DNA from: an uncultured Propionibacteriaceae bacterium
GTDB lineage: Bacteria > Actinomycetota > Actinomycetes > Propionibacteriales > Propionibacteriaceae
DNA length: 64,000 bases
Direction of reading: 5' to 3'
Assembly: GCA_937965785.1 (NCBI GenBank)
Contig: CALCKT010000069.1
Span: 1 to 64,000 of the forward strand
Shown here: positions 25,383-33,581 of the stretch, piece after piece
Numbering within the stretch: position 1 is the stretch's first letter
Layout of the letters: each line of letters opens with the position of its first letter
Position numbers and translations under genes: made by a program
The notes under the pieces: model-generated
The model's input: only the letters and a program-made list of their open reading frames with translations
Told to the model about the DNA's origin: nothing
Database searches by the model: none

Positions 25383-25448
25383 AAACGCCAGTCTTGTCGT
25401 CGTCCGCCAGCGCTACAGCGCAGGCGTTCGTCCACAAGACTGGCGTTT
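25383..25448. repeat. Intergenic inverted repeat of the GCTGGCGTT family
   Basis: Perfect 15-base arms (25383-25397, AAACGCCAGTCTTGT, and 25434-25448) flank 36 bases that contain CAGCGCTACAGCGCA. The inner sequence and right arm resemble, partly in inverted order, the 78-base direct repeats at 35.1-35.3 kb. Confidence 0.7.
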
Positions 25449-25476
25449 CGGTTTGGGCGGAGTGGGAGGCGCGAGT

Positions 25477-25524
25477 GGGCGAGATTTGGGTGGGGTGATT
25501 GGGCGAGATCTGGGTGGGATGGGG
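25477..25524. repeat. Two-copy 24-base tandem repeat
   Basis: Two adjacent 24-base units starting GGGCGAGAT (25477-25500 and 25501-25524), differing at a few positions, upstream of the alcohol dehydrogenase. The 25307-25666 gap contains only this and the inverted repeat at 25383. Confidence 0.6.
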
Positions 25525-25666
25525 CTCTTGGTGCGGTTTGGTTGGGCAGGGGTGCATCTCATGCGTTCAGAGCGAACAAAACCCTGATTTGTCTAGACGT
25601 TTCTTGTTGGCGGGCGTAGCATCTTTCGAACCCCAGTCGGGAAGTAGCGAAGGAGCTGTGATCCCA

Positions 25667-26800
25667 ATGACCCCAACCATCCCCGAGACGATGAGAGCTG
25701 CCGTCCTGCGAGACGTCGCCGACGGCATGAAGGTGGAAACCATCCGCACCCCGCGACCCAGGACCGGCGAGGTGCTGGTCAGGGTCTCCGCCTGCGGAAT
25801 GTGTCACTCCGACCTGCACGTCATCAGCGGGGCAATCGCCTTCCCCACCCCCTGCGTCCTGGGCCACGAGGTGGCGGGTGAGGTGGTGGAGATCGGGCCC
25901 CACAACGAACACTCCGGGCTGACCGTCGGCGACCGGGTGGCCGGGGGCTTCCTGATGCCCTGCGGACAGTGCGAACCCTGCGCCGCCGGTCGCGACGACC
26001 TGTGCGAACCGTTCTTCTCCCTCAACCGGCTCAAGGGTCGCCTCTACGACGACACCACCCGCCTGTTCGACCTCGACGGCAACCCCATCTGGATGTACTC
26101 GATGGGAGGGCTGGCCGAGTACTGCGTCATCCCCTCGACCTCCGTCGCGAAGCTGCCCAACGGCGTCGAACCCGTCGCGGGGGCGATCCTGGGTTGCGCG
26201 GCCATGACCGCCTACGGCGCGGTGCGGCGCGGCGCCGACCTGCGCTACGGCGAGACCGTCGCCGTGGTCGCCACCGGCGGTGTCGGGTCGAACGTGATCC
26301 AGATCGCCAAGGCGTTCGGGGCCCGCCGGATCGTCGCGATCGACGTCGCCGACGACAAACTGGCGGCCGCGGTCGAACTGGGCGCCACCGACACGGTGAA
26401 CTCGGCGAAGGTGAACGCCCGCGAGGCCGTGATGGAGCTGACGGGCGGCCGGGGCGTCGACGTCGCCTTCGAGGTGCTGGGGCGGCCGCAGACGTGGCTC
26501 ACCGCCCTCGACGTGCTGCGCGACGGCGGCCGGATGGTGCCGATCGGGCTGGGGGCCGGGGTGCAGAAGGCGGAGGTGGAGATCAACCGCACGGTGCGCA
26601 GGTCGCAGTCGATCATCGGTTCCTACGGGGCCAGGACCCGCCGCGACCTGCCGGAGGTGGTGCGGATGGCCGCCTCCGGCGTCATCGACTACCGGCACAT
26701 CGTGAGCCGTCGCTACGGGCTCGATGAGGTCGCCGCCGGCTACCAGCAGCTCCACGACGGCCAGATCACCGGCAGGGCGGTGGTCGACATGTCGCTGTGA
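25667..26800 (+). CDS. Zinc-dependent alcohol dehydrogenase (MDR family)
   Basis: A 377-residue medium-chain dehydrogenase. Catalytic zinc site: Cys and His in CGMCHSDLH and the GHEVAGEVVE motif. The structural zinc site is CGQCEPCAAGRDDLC. The NAD Rossmann motif is ATGGVGSNVIQIAKAFGA near residue 200. It oxidises an alcohol or polyol in the cytoplasm. The ATG at 25667 is taken because AAGGAG lies about 11 bases upstream; a GTG at 25658 is too close to it. Its location among sugar dehydrogenase, kinase and DeoR genes suggests a polyol substrate. Confidence 0.9.
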   Translation: MTPTIPETMRAAVLRDVADGMKVETIRTPRPRTGEVLVRVSACGMCHSDLHVISGAIAFPTPCVLGHEVAGEVVEIGPHNEHSGLTVGDRVAGGFLMPCGQCEPCAAGRDDLCEPFFSLNRLKGRLYDDTTRLFDLDGNPIWMYSMGGLAEYCVIPSTSVAKLPNGVEPVAGAILGCAAMTAYGAVRRGADLRYGETVAVVATGGVGSNVIQIAKAFGARRIVAIDVADDKLAAAVELGATDTVNSAKVNAREAVMELTGGRGVDVAFEVLGRPQTWLTALDVLRDGGRMVPIGLGAGVQKAEVEINRTVRRSQSIIGSYGARTRRDLPEVVRMAASGVIDYRHIVSRRYGLDEVAAGYQQLHDGQITGRAVVDMSL

Positions 26801-26843
26801 CGAGTGGTCGCGCGGGTTACGGGTGATCCGCGGCTCGGTGCAC

Positions 26844-27578
26844 TCAGTGCAGCAGGTACAGCGACGAGACGATGGTCAGCGCGATGATGACGCGAGTGAA
26901 CCACGTCTCGTCGATGCGGCGGATCACCACGCGACCCAGCCAGGTGCCCAGCAGCACGACGGGCGCCAGGACCAGCAGCGGCACCAGCATCTCGCCGCCC
27001 AGCAGCCCGAGACCGAGCGAGAACGGCAACTTCGCCACGTTGATGAGGAAGAAGAACCACGCCTGGGTGCCGAGGAAACGGATCATGTCGAAACGGGCCG
27101 CCAGGAAGTACAGCGTCATGACGGGGCCGCCGGCGTTCGCGGCCATCGTCGTGAAACCCCCGAGGGTGCCGTAGCCGATCCGCGCCGGCAAACCCTGCGC
27201 GGCGTCGTCGAGGCCGCGCCGCATGCTCCACAGGGTCAGGGCCGTCAACGCCAGCAGGATGACGCCGATGGTTCGTCGCATGGTGGTGTTGTCGGCCCAG
27301 GCCAGGAACGTAGCCCCCACTACCAGGCCGACGATCACCGGGGGCGCCAGGCGCAGCAGGGTCCTGAAATCGGCGTCCCTGCGGTAGACCCAGATCGCGA
27401 CGAGGTCGCCGGTCATCAACAGCACCAGCAGCACCGCCGTCGACTCGCGGGCGGGCAGCACGGCGGCGAACATCGCGGCCACGAAGGTCGCGAGCCCGGG
27501 GAGTGCGGTCTTCGCGACCCCGACGAGCAACGCCCCGGTGATCAACACCCCCCAGGTCAGTGCCGTCAACTCGATCAC
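26844..27578 (-). CDS. TSUP (TauE/SafE) family anion exporter
   Basis: A 244-residue membrane protein with 7-8 hydrophobic segments. The repeats GVAKTALPGLATFVAAMFA near the N-terminus and IGYGTLGGFTTMAANAGGP in the middle are the duplicated TSUP signature. Family members carry sulfite, sulfonates or other organic anions across the membrane. GTG start without a clear ribosome site. It converges on the alcohol dehydrogenase. Substrate unknown. Confidence 0.85.
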   Translation of the reverse strand: MIELTALTWGVLITGALLVGVAKTALPGLATFVAAMFAAVLPARESTAVLLVLLMTGDLVAIWVYRRDADFRTLLRLAPPVIVGLVVGATFLAWADNTTMRRTIGVILLALTALTLWSMRRGLDDAAQGLPARIGYGTLGGFTTMAANAGGPVMTLYFLAARFDMIRFLGTQAWFFFLINVAKLPFSLGLGLLGGEMLVPLLVLAPVVLLGTWLGRVVIRRIDETWFTRVIIALTIVSSLYLLH

Positions 27579-27622
27579 CGGGCCAGCCTAGACACCTTCG
27601 TGCGGTGAAGGGTGGCGGCTGA

Positions 27623-27699
27623 ACCCGGTTTTGCAGCACTCAAGCCGGTTAGGACCGCTCCAGGTGTGATTTGGGGAGTTGAGTGCTGCAAAACCGGGT
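27623..27699. repeat. Perfect 21-bp inverted repeat with long spacer
   Basis: Arms 27623-27643 (ACCCGGTTTTGCAGCACTCA plus A) and 27679-27699 are exact reverse complements separated by 35 bases. It lies beyond the 3' end of the DeoR-type gene (minus strand) and before the exporter start, where it could act as terminator; the long spacer is unusual for one. Confidence 0.8.
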
Positions 27700-27744
27700 G
27701 TTTCAGGGGATGACCCGGTCCCCGGTCGCCGGGTTTGGAGCGAA

Positions 27745-28533
27745 TCAGACCCGGACCACCCTGACCCCGTCGGGAAGGGAAGCCAGACGGTCCTCCGGGG
27801 TGCCCCGGTCCAGGATGAGCACGTCGTAGTCGGTCAGCGGGGCCACCCGGTGGAGGGCCCGGCGATCGAACTTGCTGTGGTCGACGTAGAGCACCCGCAG
27901 CGACGACGAGGCCAACATGGCGCGTTTCACCTCGGCGGCCTCCTCCGTGGGGTGGTAAGCGGCGCCGTCGGTGATGGCCGAGGCCGACATGAACACCGCA
28001 TCGGCCCGCATCTGCTGGATGGCGCGCACGGTCATGGGGCCGAACAGGGCATCCGCCCAGGCCAGGTACTCGCCGCCGGTCATCAACAGCCGGATGCCGG
28101 GGTTGTCCTCCAGTTCGCGGGCGACGGGCTGGTAGTTGGTGATCACCGTCAGCGGGGTGCGGCGCGACAGCAGCCGGGCCAGGGGCAGGCCCGTCGACGA
28201 GTCGTCGAGCATGATCGCCGACCCCGTCTCGACGAATTCCAGGGCCGCCTCGCCGAGCCGCTGCTTGACGTCGATGTCCTGGCCCACCCGGTGGCGTGAC
28301 GAGGCCTCCTGCAGGTTCGAGGCGGCGGCCGTGACCACCCCCTTGACCCGTCGCAGCAACCCCAGGCGCTCCAGCTCCCCGAGGTCGCGGTAGACGGTCA
28401 TGGTGGACACCGACGCGAAGCGGGCGATCTCCTCGACGGTGCGGCTCCCGGCCGCGCTTACGAACTCCTGGATGGCGCGCTGCCGCTGCCGCTGGCCGGC
28501 GGCGCTGCCGCGTCCTCGGCGCGTGGTTGCCAT
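27745..28533 (-). CDS. DeoR-family transcriptional regulator
   Basis: A 262-residue regulator with an N-terminal winged helix (RTVEEIARFASVSTMTVYRDLGELERLG, about 30-58) and a C-terminal DeoRC sugar-phosphate sensor domain (GSAIMLDDSSTG, LTVITN, LYVDHSKF near residue 225). It probably represses the divergent dehydrogenase-kinase operon at 28648 until a phosphosugar binds. GGAGGAAGCC precedes the ATG. The N-terminus is Arg/Gln-rich. Confidence 0.9.
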   Translation of the reverse strand: MATTRRGRGSAAGQRQRQRAIQEFVSAAGSRTVEEIARFASVSTMTVYRDLGELERLGLLRRVKGVVTAAASNLQEASSRHRVGQDIDVKQRLGEAALEFVETGSAIMLDDSSTGLPLARLLSRRTPLTVITNYQPVARELEDNPGIRLLMTGGEYLAWADALFGPMTVRAIQQMRADAVFMSASAITDGAAYHPTEEAAEVKRAMLASSSLRVLYVDHSKFDRRALHRVAPLTDYDVLILDRGTPEDRLASLPDGVRVVRV

Positions 28534-28589
28534 GGCTTCCTCCCTCGCCTCACGGTACCGCAGGAGTCGCGGAAACCATGGTCCGGGTC

Positions 28590-28637
28590 ACATAATTCGT
28601 GATAGCATCCACACATATATGGTTGTGAATCACACAA
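28590..28637 (+). promoter_or_regulatory. Candidate operator/promoter for the GpsA-like and kinase operon
   Basis: An AT-rich island in the 114-base divergent region between the deoR-type gene and the GpsA-like gene. It contains TAGCAT and TATATG -10-like hexamers and the palindrome TTGTG-AATCA-CACAA (28623-28637) next to the ribosome site AAGGGG. DeoR-type repressors often bind such divergent regions; the exact site is inference. Confidence 0.4.
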
Positions 28638-28647
28638 AGGGGTTCTG

Positions 28648-29673
28648 ATGAGCACCATCACGATTCTCGGCGCAGGGGCCATGGGATCGGCCATCGCCAC
28701 TCCACTGATCGATGCCGGACACCGGGTCAGGCTGTGGGGCACCCACCTGGACGACCACCTCGTCGCCGCCGTCCGGGTCGGGGATCCGCACCCCCGCACC
28801 GGGGTGGTGGTGCCGCCCGAGGTCACCTCCTACTTCTCCTCCGACATCGACGTCGCCATGGCCGGCGCCGACGTCGTCGTGCTTGCCGTCTCCTCGCCCG
28901 GCGTGGTGGACATCACCCGCCTGGCAGCGCCCTTCCTCACGGACGTGCGTGCCGTCTGGCTCACGTCCAAGGGATTCGCCCCCGACGGGTCGGGACACGT
29001 CCAGCTGCTGCCGCAGGTGATGGAGGAGGTGCTCGCGCAGGAGAAGACCCGCGTCCCGCCGATCGTCGCGATAGGCGGCCCCTGCAAGGCCAACGAGGTG
29101 GCCTCCCGCCACCCCACCGCCCCGATCTTCGCCGCCGAGGCCCCCGAGCGCTGGGCCCGGATGGCCACCACCCGCCAGTACCGGGTCGCCCACACCACCG
29201 ACCGCGACGGCGTCGAACTGTGCGCGGCCCTCAAGAACGTCTACGCCATCGCCCTCGGAATCGCGGACGGGATGAGCGAGCTGGGCGATCAGCCCTTCCA
29301 TGACCTCAAGGCCGCCGCCTTCGCGCGGGCCCTGGCGGAGCTGCGGCTGCTCCTCGACGCCGAGGGGGCCGACCCGTGGACCGCCCTCGGGCTGGCGGGC
29401 GCGGGCGACCTGGAGGTCACCGGCCTGTCCGGGCGCAACAAGGTGTACGGGATGCGGATCGGTGGCGGCGAGCGTGCCGACGAGGCCCTCGCCGAGATGA
29501 CCGCCGCCGAGCAGACCGTGGAGGGCGTGCCCGCCGTCGAGTTCGCCCTGCGATTCGTCCAGCAGCGTCACCCGCGGCTGGTCGACGACCTTCCGCTGCT
29601 GGTTGCCGTCCACGCCGTCGTGCACCAGGGGCGGACCGCCGACGAAATCAAGGAAGCCGCACTTTCCCTCTGA
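28648..29673 (+). CDS. GpsA-like NAD(P)-dependent glycerol-3-phosphate dehydrogenase family protein
   Basis: A 341-residue two-domain dehydrogenase. The N-terminal Rossmann motif is ITILGAGAMGSAIA; the C-terminal all-helical domain has the catalytic Lys region AALKNVYAIALGIADG near residue 193 and the GLAGAGDLEVTGLSGRN loop typical of GpsA. Because it is paired with an FGGY sugar kinase and a DeoR regulator, a role in catabolising a phosphorylated polyol is more likely than housekeeping phospholipid synthesis, which is inference. AAGGGG precedes the ATG. Confidence 0.85.
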   Translation: MSTITILGAGAMGSAIATPLIDAGHRVRLWGTHLDDHLVAAVRVGDPHPRTGVVVPPEVTSYFSSDIDVAMAGADVVVLAVSSPGVVDITRLAAPFLTDVRAVWLTSKGFAPDGSGHVQLLPQVMEEVLAQEKTRVPPIVAIGGPCKANEVASRHPTAPIFAAEAPERWARMATTRQYRVAHTTDRDGVELCAALKNVYAIALGIADGMSELGDQPFHDLKAAAFARALAELRLLLDAEGADPWTALGLAGAGDLEVTGLSGRNKVYGMRIGGGERADEALAEMTAAEQTVEGVPAVEFALRFVQQRHPRLVDDLPLLVAVHAVVHQGRTADEIKEAALSL

Positions 29674-29718
29674 GACCTCGACCTCCCTTCGAGACCCCCC
29701 GACCCAGGCAGGTGCCAC

Positions 29719-31242
29719 ATGTCCGATTCCCCCGTCATACTCGCCCTCGACTCCTCCACCACCGCGACCAAGGCCATCGCCTTCGACCTGGACGGGCACG
29801 CCGTCGCCGAGGCCCGCCGCGACTACCTCCGCAACACCCCCAGGCCCGGCTGGCAGGAACAGGACGCCACCGACTGGTGGCGGGCCGCGGCCGAGGCCAT
29901 CCGGGAGGTCACCGGGAAACTGGAGGGCAGCGGGCGGGAGATCCTGTCGCTGTGCATGACCCACCAGCGGGAGTCCTTCGTGCTGCTCGACGAGCACGAC
30001 GCCCCGATCCGGCCCGCCGTGCTGTGGCTGGACACTCGCGCCGCCGACCAGATCGCGCGGTTCGGCAACGACCAGGTTCATGCGCTGTCCGGGAAACCCC
30101 CGTCCACGACCCCCAGTCTCTACAAGCTGATCTGGCTGGCCGAACACGAACCACAGGCGATGCGCGCGGCCCGGCGGGTGGTGGAGGTGCACGCCTACCT
30201 CACCCACGAACTGACCGGGAAGTGGGTGACCAGCTGGGCCACCGCCGACCCGATGGCGGTGCTGGACATGAGCTCCTTCGAGTACTCCGAGGAGCTGCTG
30301 GCCCTGGCCGGTCTCGGCCTCGACCAGATGGCCGAGCTGCGGCCGCCCGGCAGCGTCATGGCCACCGTCACCGACGACGTGGCCGACTCGCTGGGCCTGC
30401 CGCGCGACCTGCCCGTCGTCGCTGGAGCGGGGGACGGCCAGTCCGCCGGGCTGGGCGCCAACGTCACCACGGCGTCGCGGGCCTATCTCAGCCTCGGCAC
30501 CTCCATGACCATGGGAATCCACTCGGAGCAGTACCTGTACTCGCGGGCCTTCCGCACCCTGTCGAGTCCCATCGCGGGCAGCTACACTCTGGAGGCGCTG
30601 CTCAGTTCCGGCGGGCTGTGCATCGCGTGGTTCCGGGACCGGCTCTCGGGGATGGATCCCGCCGACGGGCCGATCGAGCCGCGCCTGGAGGAACTCGCCG
30701 CCGGGGTTCCCGCCGGTGCGCGCGGGGTGCAGTTCCTGCCCTACCTGACCAGCGCGGAAACCCCCTACTGGGACGCTAACGCGCGCGGATCCTTCGTCGG
30801 TTTCTCCGACACCCACGGCGTCCCGGAGCTGTACCGGGCGCTGCTGGAGGGCCTGGCCCTGGAGGAACGGGTGTCGCTGAAACGGGTGGAGAAGGCGACG
30901 GGAACGCCGGTGGAGCGTCTCGTGGTGATGGGCGGCGGGACGAAATCGCCGCTGTTCAACCAGATCCTCGCCGACGCGCTGCAACGCCCCATCGACGTGT
31001 GCGCCGAGACGGAGACCACCTGCCTCGGGGCCGCGATCCTGGGGGCGGCCGCCGTCGGGGCGGGCGGGGTCACGGACGTGAAGGAAACGGCGGCGAGGAT
31101 GAGCCGGGTATCGCACACCGTCGCCCCGCAACCCCACCTGAAGAAGCTCTACAAGAAGGCCGCGAAGGCCCACGCGGCCCTGTACCCGGCGCTGCGCAAG
31201 GTGTTCCCCGTCATCGCGGAACTGCGCGAAAAAGCGAGCTGA
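29719..31242 (+). CDS. FGGY-family carbohydrate kinase (xylulokinase-like)
   Basis: A 507-residue kinase of the sugar kinase/Hsp70/actin fold. Phosphate-1 motif LALDSSTTATKAIAFD at the N-terminus, substrate-loop GWQEQDATDWW, catalytic Asp in AGAGDGQSAGLGA near residue 240, and adenosine motif VMGGGTKSPLFNQILADAL near 412. It phosphorylates a pentulose, polyol or related sugar with ATP. It follows the GpsA-like gene by 45 bases in one operon; the product may be the substrate sensed by the DeoR regulator. Substrate not determinable. Confidence 0.88.
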   Translation: MSDSPVILALDSSTTATKAIAFDLDGHAVAEARRDYLRNTPRPGWQEQDATDWWRAAAEAIREVTGKLEGSGREILSLCMTHQRESFVLLDEHDAPIRPAVLWLDTRAADQIARFGNDQVHALSGKPPSTTPSLYKLIWLAEHEPQAMRAARRVVEVHAYLTHELTGKWVTSWATADPMAVLDMSSFEYSEELLALAGLGLDQMAELRPPGSVMATVTDDVADSLGLPRDLPVVAGAGDGQSAGLGANVTTASRAYLSLGTSMTMGIHSEQYLYSRAFRTLSSPIAGSYTLEALLSSGGLCIAWFRDRLSGMDPADGPIEPRLEELAAGVPAGARGVQFLPYLTSAETPYWDANARGSFVGFSDTHGVPELYRALLEGLALEERVSLKRVEKATGTPVERLVVMGGGTKSPLFNQILADALQRPIDVCAETETTCLGAAILGAAAVGAGGVTDVKETAARMSRVSHTVAPQPHLKKLYKKAAKAHAALYPALRKVFPVIAELREKAS

Positions 31243-31254
31243 ACCCCCGGTCGC

Positions 31255-31634
31255 TCAGGAAACGCCACCCGGGATGTCGGTGTGGGTGAAGTCGTTGCCC
31301 TTGAAGAGCAGCGGCTCGCCCGTCACCTTTGCAGCTGCGTAGCTGAAGCAGTCGCCGAAGTTGAGTTTCGCCGGCGAACCCGATCCGCGGCCGAATCGCT
31401 TGTGGGCGCGGATGGCCTCGTACAAGTGCTCGGCATTGATGTCGAGCACCTCGATGCCAGTTCTGGTGATGAACTTCTCAGCAAGCCCCGGGCGTTCTCT
31501 GAGCACGATCGCGAGTTCCAACACAGAAGCAGCCGACATCCTGATGTTGTCCGTTGTGGCGAGAATTCTCTTGAAGGTCTCCGCTCGGGCTCCTCTTTGA
31601 GGATTGCGACACCTACAGATGTGTCGACTATCAC
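31255..31634 (-). pseudogene. VapC-type PIN-domain toxin, frameshifted
   Basis: The minus-strand frame from the ATG at 31634 gives the PIN start MIVDTSVGVAILKEEPE with the first metal Asp, then shifts into nonsense near 31585. The missing part (AETFKRILATTDNIRMSAASVLEL and onward, with LNFGDCFSYAAAK and the late acidic residue) continues in another frame to a stop at 31255. One base appears lost in the CCCGAG-CGGAG stretch; adding a G restores a continuous PIN domain of about 126 residues. Either the toxin is inactivated or this is a sequencing error. It overlaps the antitoxin stop (ATGA). Confidence 0.75.
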
Positions 31635-31873
31635 TTCGGTAGTCCGTTCTCGTCGTAGATGTCGTCGTCTGTCAGGAAAAGATGCCGGTACGGTGCGGCT
31701 TCGGCCTGGAGTTTCTCGATGGCGGCCAGCCGGTCGAGTCGTCGTTGTTCATCCTTGGTGAGCTGCTGCTCGACCGCGTCCCGGACCACCTCCGTGGCCG
31801 TGACGCCGCGTTGTTTCGCGAGATGGTCGACCATGGCCCGCACGCGGGGATCGTCGATGATGAGTGGCCTCAT
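31631..31873 (-). CDS. VapB-type antitoxin (Rv0623-like)
   Basis: An 80-residue protein with an N-terminal ribbon-helix-helix-like segment (RGVTATEVVRDAVEQQL) and an acidic C-terminal tail ending DDDIYDENGLPK, the part expected to wrap the toxin. It resembles Rv0623-type VapB antitoxins that pair with PIN toxins. It overlaps the vapC start by 4 bases. With the toxin frameshifted, the antitoxin remains intact. Confidence 0.8.
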   Translation of the reverse strand: MRPLIIDDPRVRAMVDHLAKQRGVTATEVVRDAVEQQLTKDEQRRLDRLAAIEKLQAEAAPYRHLFLTDDDIYDENGLPK

Positions 31874-31923
31874 GAAACAAGTTTAAAAGGTCGCCAACGT
31901 GTGGAGGTTGGTGAACAGCTGGT

Positions 31924-32010
31924 GGGTCAGGTCGGGTTGAAGGTGGCGACCGGCTGGTTCGTGAAACGGGAGTAGTGGCCCTGGAAGAGGGCATCGATCT
32001 TGTCGAGCTG
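31924..32010. repeat. Displaced copy of the dnaB 3' end (direct repeat A)
   Basis: 87 bases matching 33495-33581 with only three mismatches. On the minus strand it encodes the last 27 residues of DnaB and the stop, starting QLDKIDALFQGHY; all three differences are silent. It is detached from the rest of dnaB and lies just upstream of the seryl-tRNA synthetase start, so the two copies bracket that gene. Confidence 0.95.
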
Positions 32011-32050
32011 TGAGTCTCGTCGCGAACCAGCGCGTGCAAAAATAAAGGGC

Positions 32051-33322
32051 ATGATTGACCCCGATCTCCTTCTCAACCGCACCGACGCTGTCGCGTCCGC
32101 CCTCGAAACGAAGGGCACCGCGCGCGAGTCCGTGATCGCGGCCCGTGATGCGCTCCTCGAACGGCGATCGGTACGGCAGAAGCTCGACGAATTGCGTGCG
32201 GAATTGAATCGGCACAGCAAAGTGGTGGGCGAAGCCATGAAAGCTCACGATTCGCAGGCGGAGACGCTTCGGGGACAGTTGTCAGAACTGAAATCCTCGA
32301 TCCGCGACGCCGAACAGCGGGCACGAGACGCGGATGACGCCTACACCCGGCTCGCGCTCGTGCTGCCGAACCTGCCTGATCCTGCAGCACCGGTGGGACT
32401 CGATGAGAGCGACAACGTCATCCTGCGGCACGAGGGAACCCCGCGTGCGGATGAGGTTCCGCCGCACTGGGAGATCGCGGAGGCCCAGGGATGGTGGGAG
32501 CCCGAGAGGGCCGCGCGGATGAGCGGGTCCGGGTTCGCCATTCTTCGCGGTGACGGTGCGCGCCTGCTGCGGGCTCTTCCGCAGTACGCGCTCAACCTCC
32601 ATCGGGACAAATACACCGAGTTCGTCGTGCCGCACATGATGCTTCGCGACACGATGGTGGGCACCGGACACCTTCCCAAGTTCGCGGACGACGCCTACGC
32701 CACGACAGATGACCGTTGGCTGATCCCCACGGGCGAGGTGCCGCTGACGGCGATGCACCGCGGTGAGATCCTCGACGCCGACTCCTTGCCGTTCCACTAC
32801 ACGACCTACACGGTCTGTTTCCGCAGGGAGGCCGGTGCAGCCGGAAAGGACACCCGGGGGATGCAACGGCTGCACGAGTTCCACAAGGTCGAATTCATGA
32901 TCTACTGCCGGGCCGATCAGGTGGCGGCTGAGTTCGCGGGCTTGTTGCACGACGCAGAAACGAGCCTTCGAGGTCTCGGGTTGCCCTATCGCGTCGTCGA
33001 CCTCGCCACGGGCGACCTGACCTTCTCCTCGGCGCGCATCCACGACCTCGAGGTTCACAGCCCCGGGGTCGGGCGGTGGCTCGAGGCTTCCTCGGTCGGC
33101 AATTTCTCCGATTTCCAGGCGCGGCGCAGCAACATCCGGGTGAGGGATGCGACCAGGAAAACGGTGCCGGTGCACACGCTCAACGGGTCCGCGTTGGCGA
33201 CGCCGCGGGTGTGGGCTGCGCTTCTCGAGAATGGCTACCAGGCGGACGGTACCGTCCGGGTACCCGAGGCGCTGGTCCAGTACCTCGGAACCGACACGCT
33301 GGGTGTGCCGCGTGCGCACTGA
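32051..33322 (+). CDS. serS: Seryl-tRNA synthetase (possibly an extra, mobile copy)
   Basis: A 423-residue class II synthetase of normal length. Residues 1-105 form the tRNA-binding coiled-coil arm. Class II motif 2 is FRREAGAAGKDTRGMQRLHEF; the serine-binding loop is Thr227-Gly228-Glu229; motif 3 is SSVGNFSDFQARR, where most bacterial enzymes have SSCSN, so Val349-Gly350 replace the usual residues. It charges tRNA-Ser with serine. ATG at 32051 follows AAAGGGC; an upstream in-frame start lies within the repeat. It is bracketed by copies of the dnaB 3' end, which suggests acquisition by site-specific or homologous insertion. Whether the genome has a second serS cannot be seen here. Confidence 0.9.
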   Translation: MIDPDLLLNRTDAVASALETKGTARESVIAARDALLERRSVRQKLDELRAELNRHSKVVGEAMKAHDSQAETLRGQLSELKSSIRDAEQRARDADDAYTRLALVLPNLPDPAAPVGLDESDNVILRHEGTPRADEVPPHWEIAEAQGWWEPERAARMSGSGFAILRGDGARLLRALPQYALNLHRDKYTEFVVPHMMLRDTMVGTGHLPKFADDAYATTDDRWLIPTGEVPLTAMHRGEILDADSLPFHYTTYTVCFRREAGAAGKDTRGMQRLHEFHKVEFMIYCRADQVAAEFAGLLHDAETSLRGLGLPYRVVDLATGDLTFSSARIHDLEVHSPGVGRWLEASSVGNFSDFQARRSNIRVRDATRKTVPVHTLNGSALATPRVWAALLENGYQADGTVRVPEALVQYLGTDTLGVPRAH

Positions 33323-33494
33323 CAGGTGAGCCCAGCGGCCGTCGGCGTCGCGGGGTAGTGCTGACGTTGGTTGGCCCACTCCGCGCGATGACGAGAAGCG
33401 GATCTCATGTCCCCTTCGCACGCCCGGTCATCGACCTGACATCCACCGAGACCCGCGACGCTGTCCGGAGTGCTCCGCCACGCGCAGCACTTCA

Positions 33495-33581
33495 GGGTCA
33501 GGTCGGGTTGAAGGTGGCGACCGGCTGGTTCGTGAATCGGGAGTAGTGACCCTGGAAGAGGGCGTCGATCTTGTCGAGCTG
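33495..33581. repeat. dnaB 3' end, in-gene copy (direct repeat B)
   Basis: The copy attached to dnaB; partner of 31924-32010 (84 of 87 bases identical). Between the repeats lie 1,484 bases holding serS and about 170 non-coding bases (33323-33494) with no recognisable gene. Confidence 0.95.

Noticed and set aside
28630..31173. 847-codon open frame antisense to the GpsA-like and kinase genes
   Set aside because: Low-complexity composition and no family motif; both sense genes are unmistakable.
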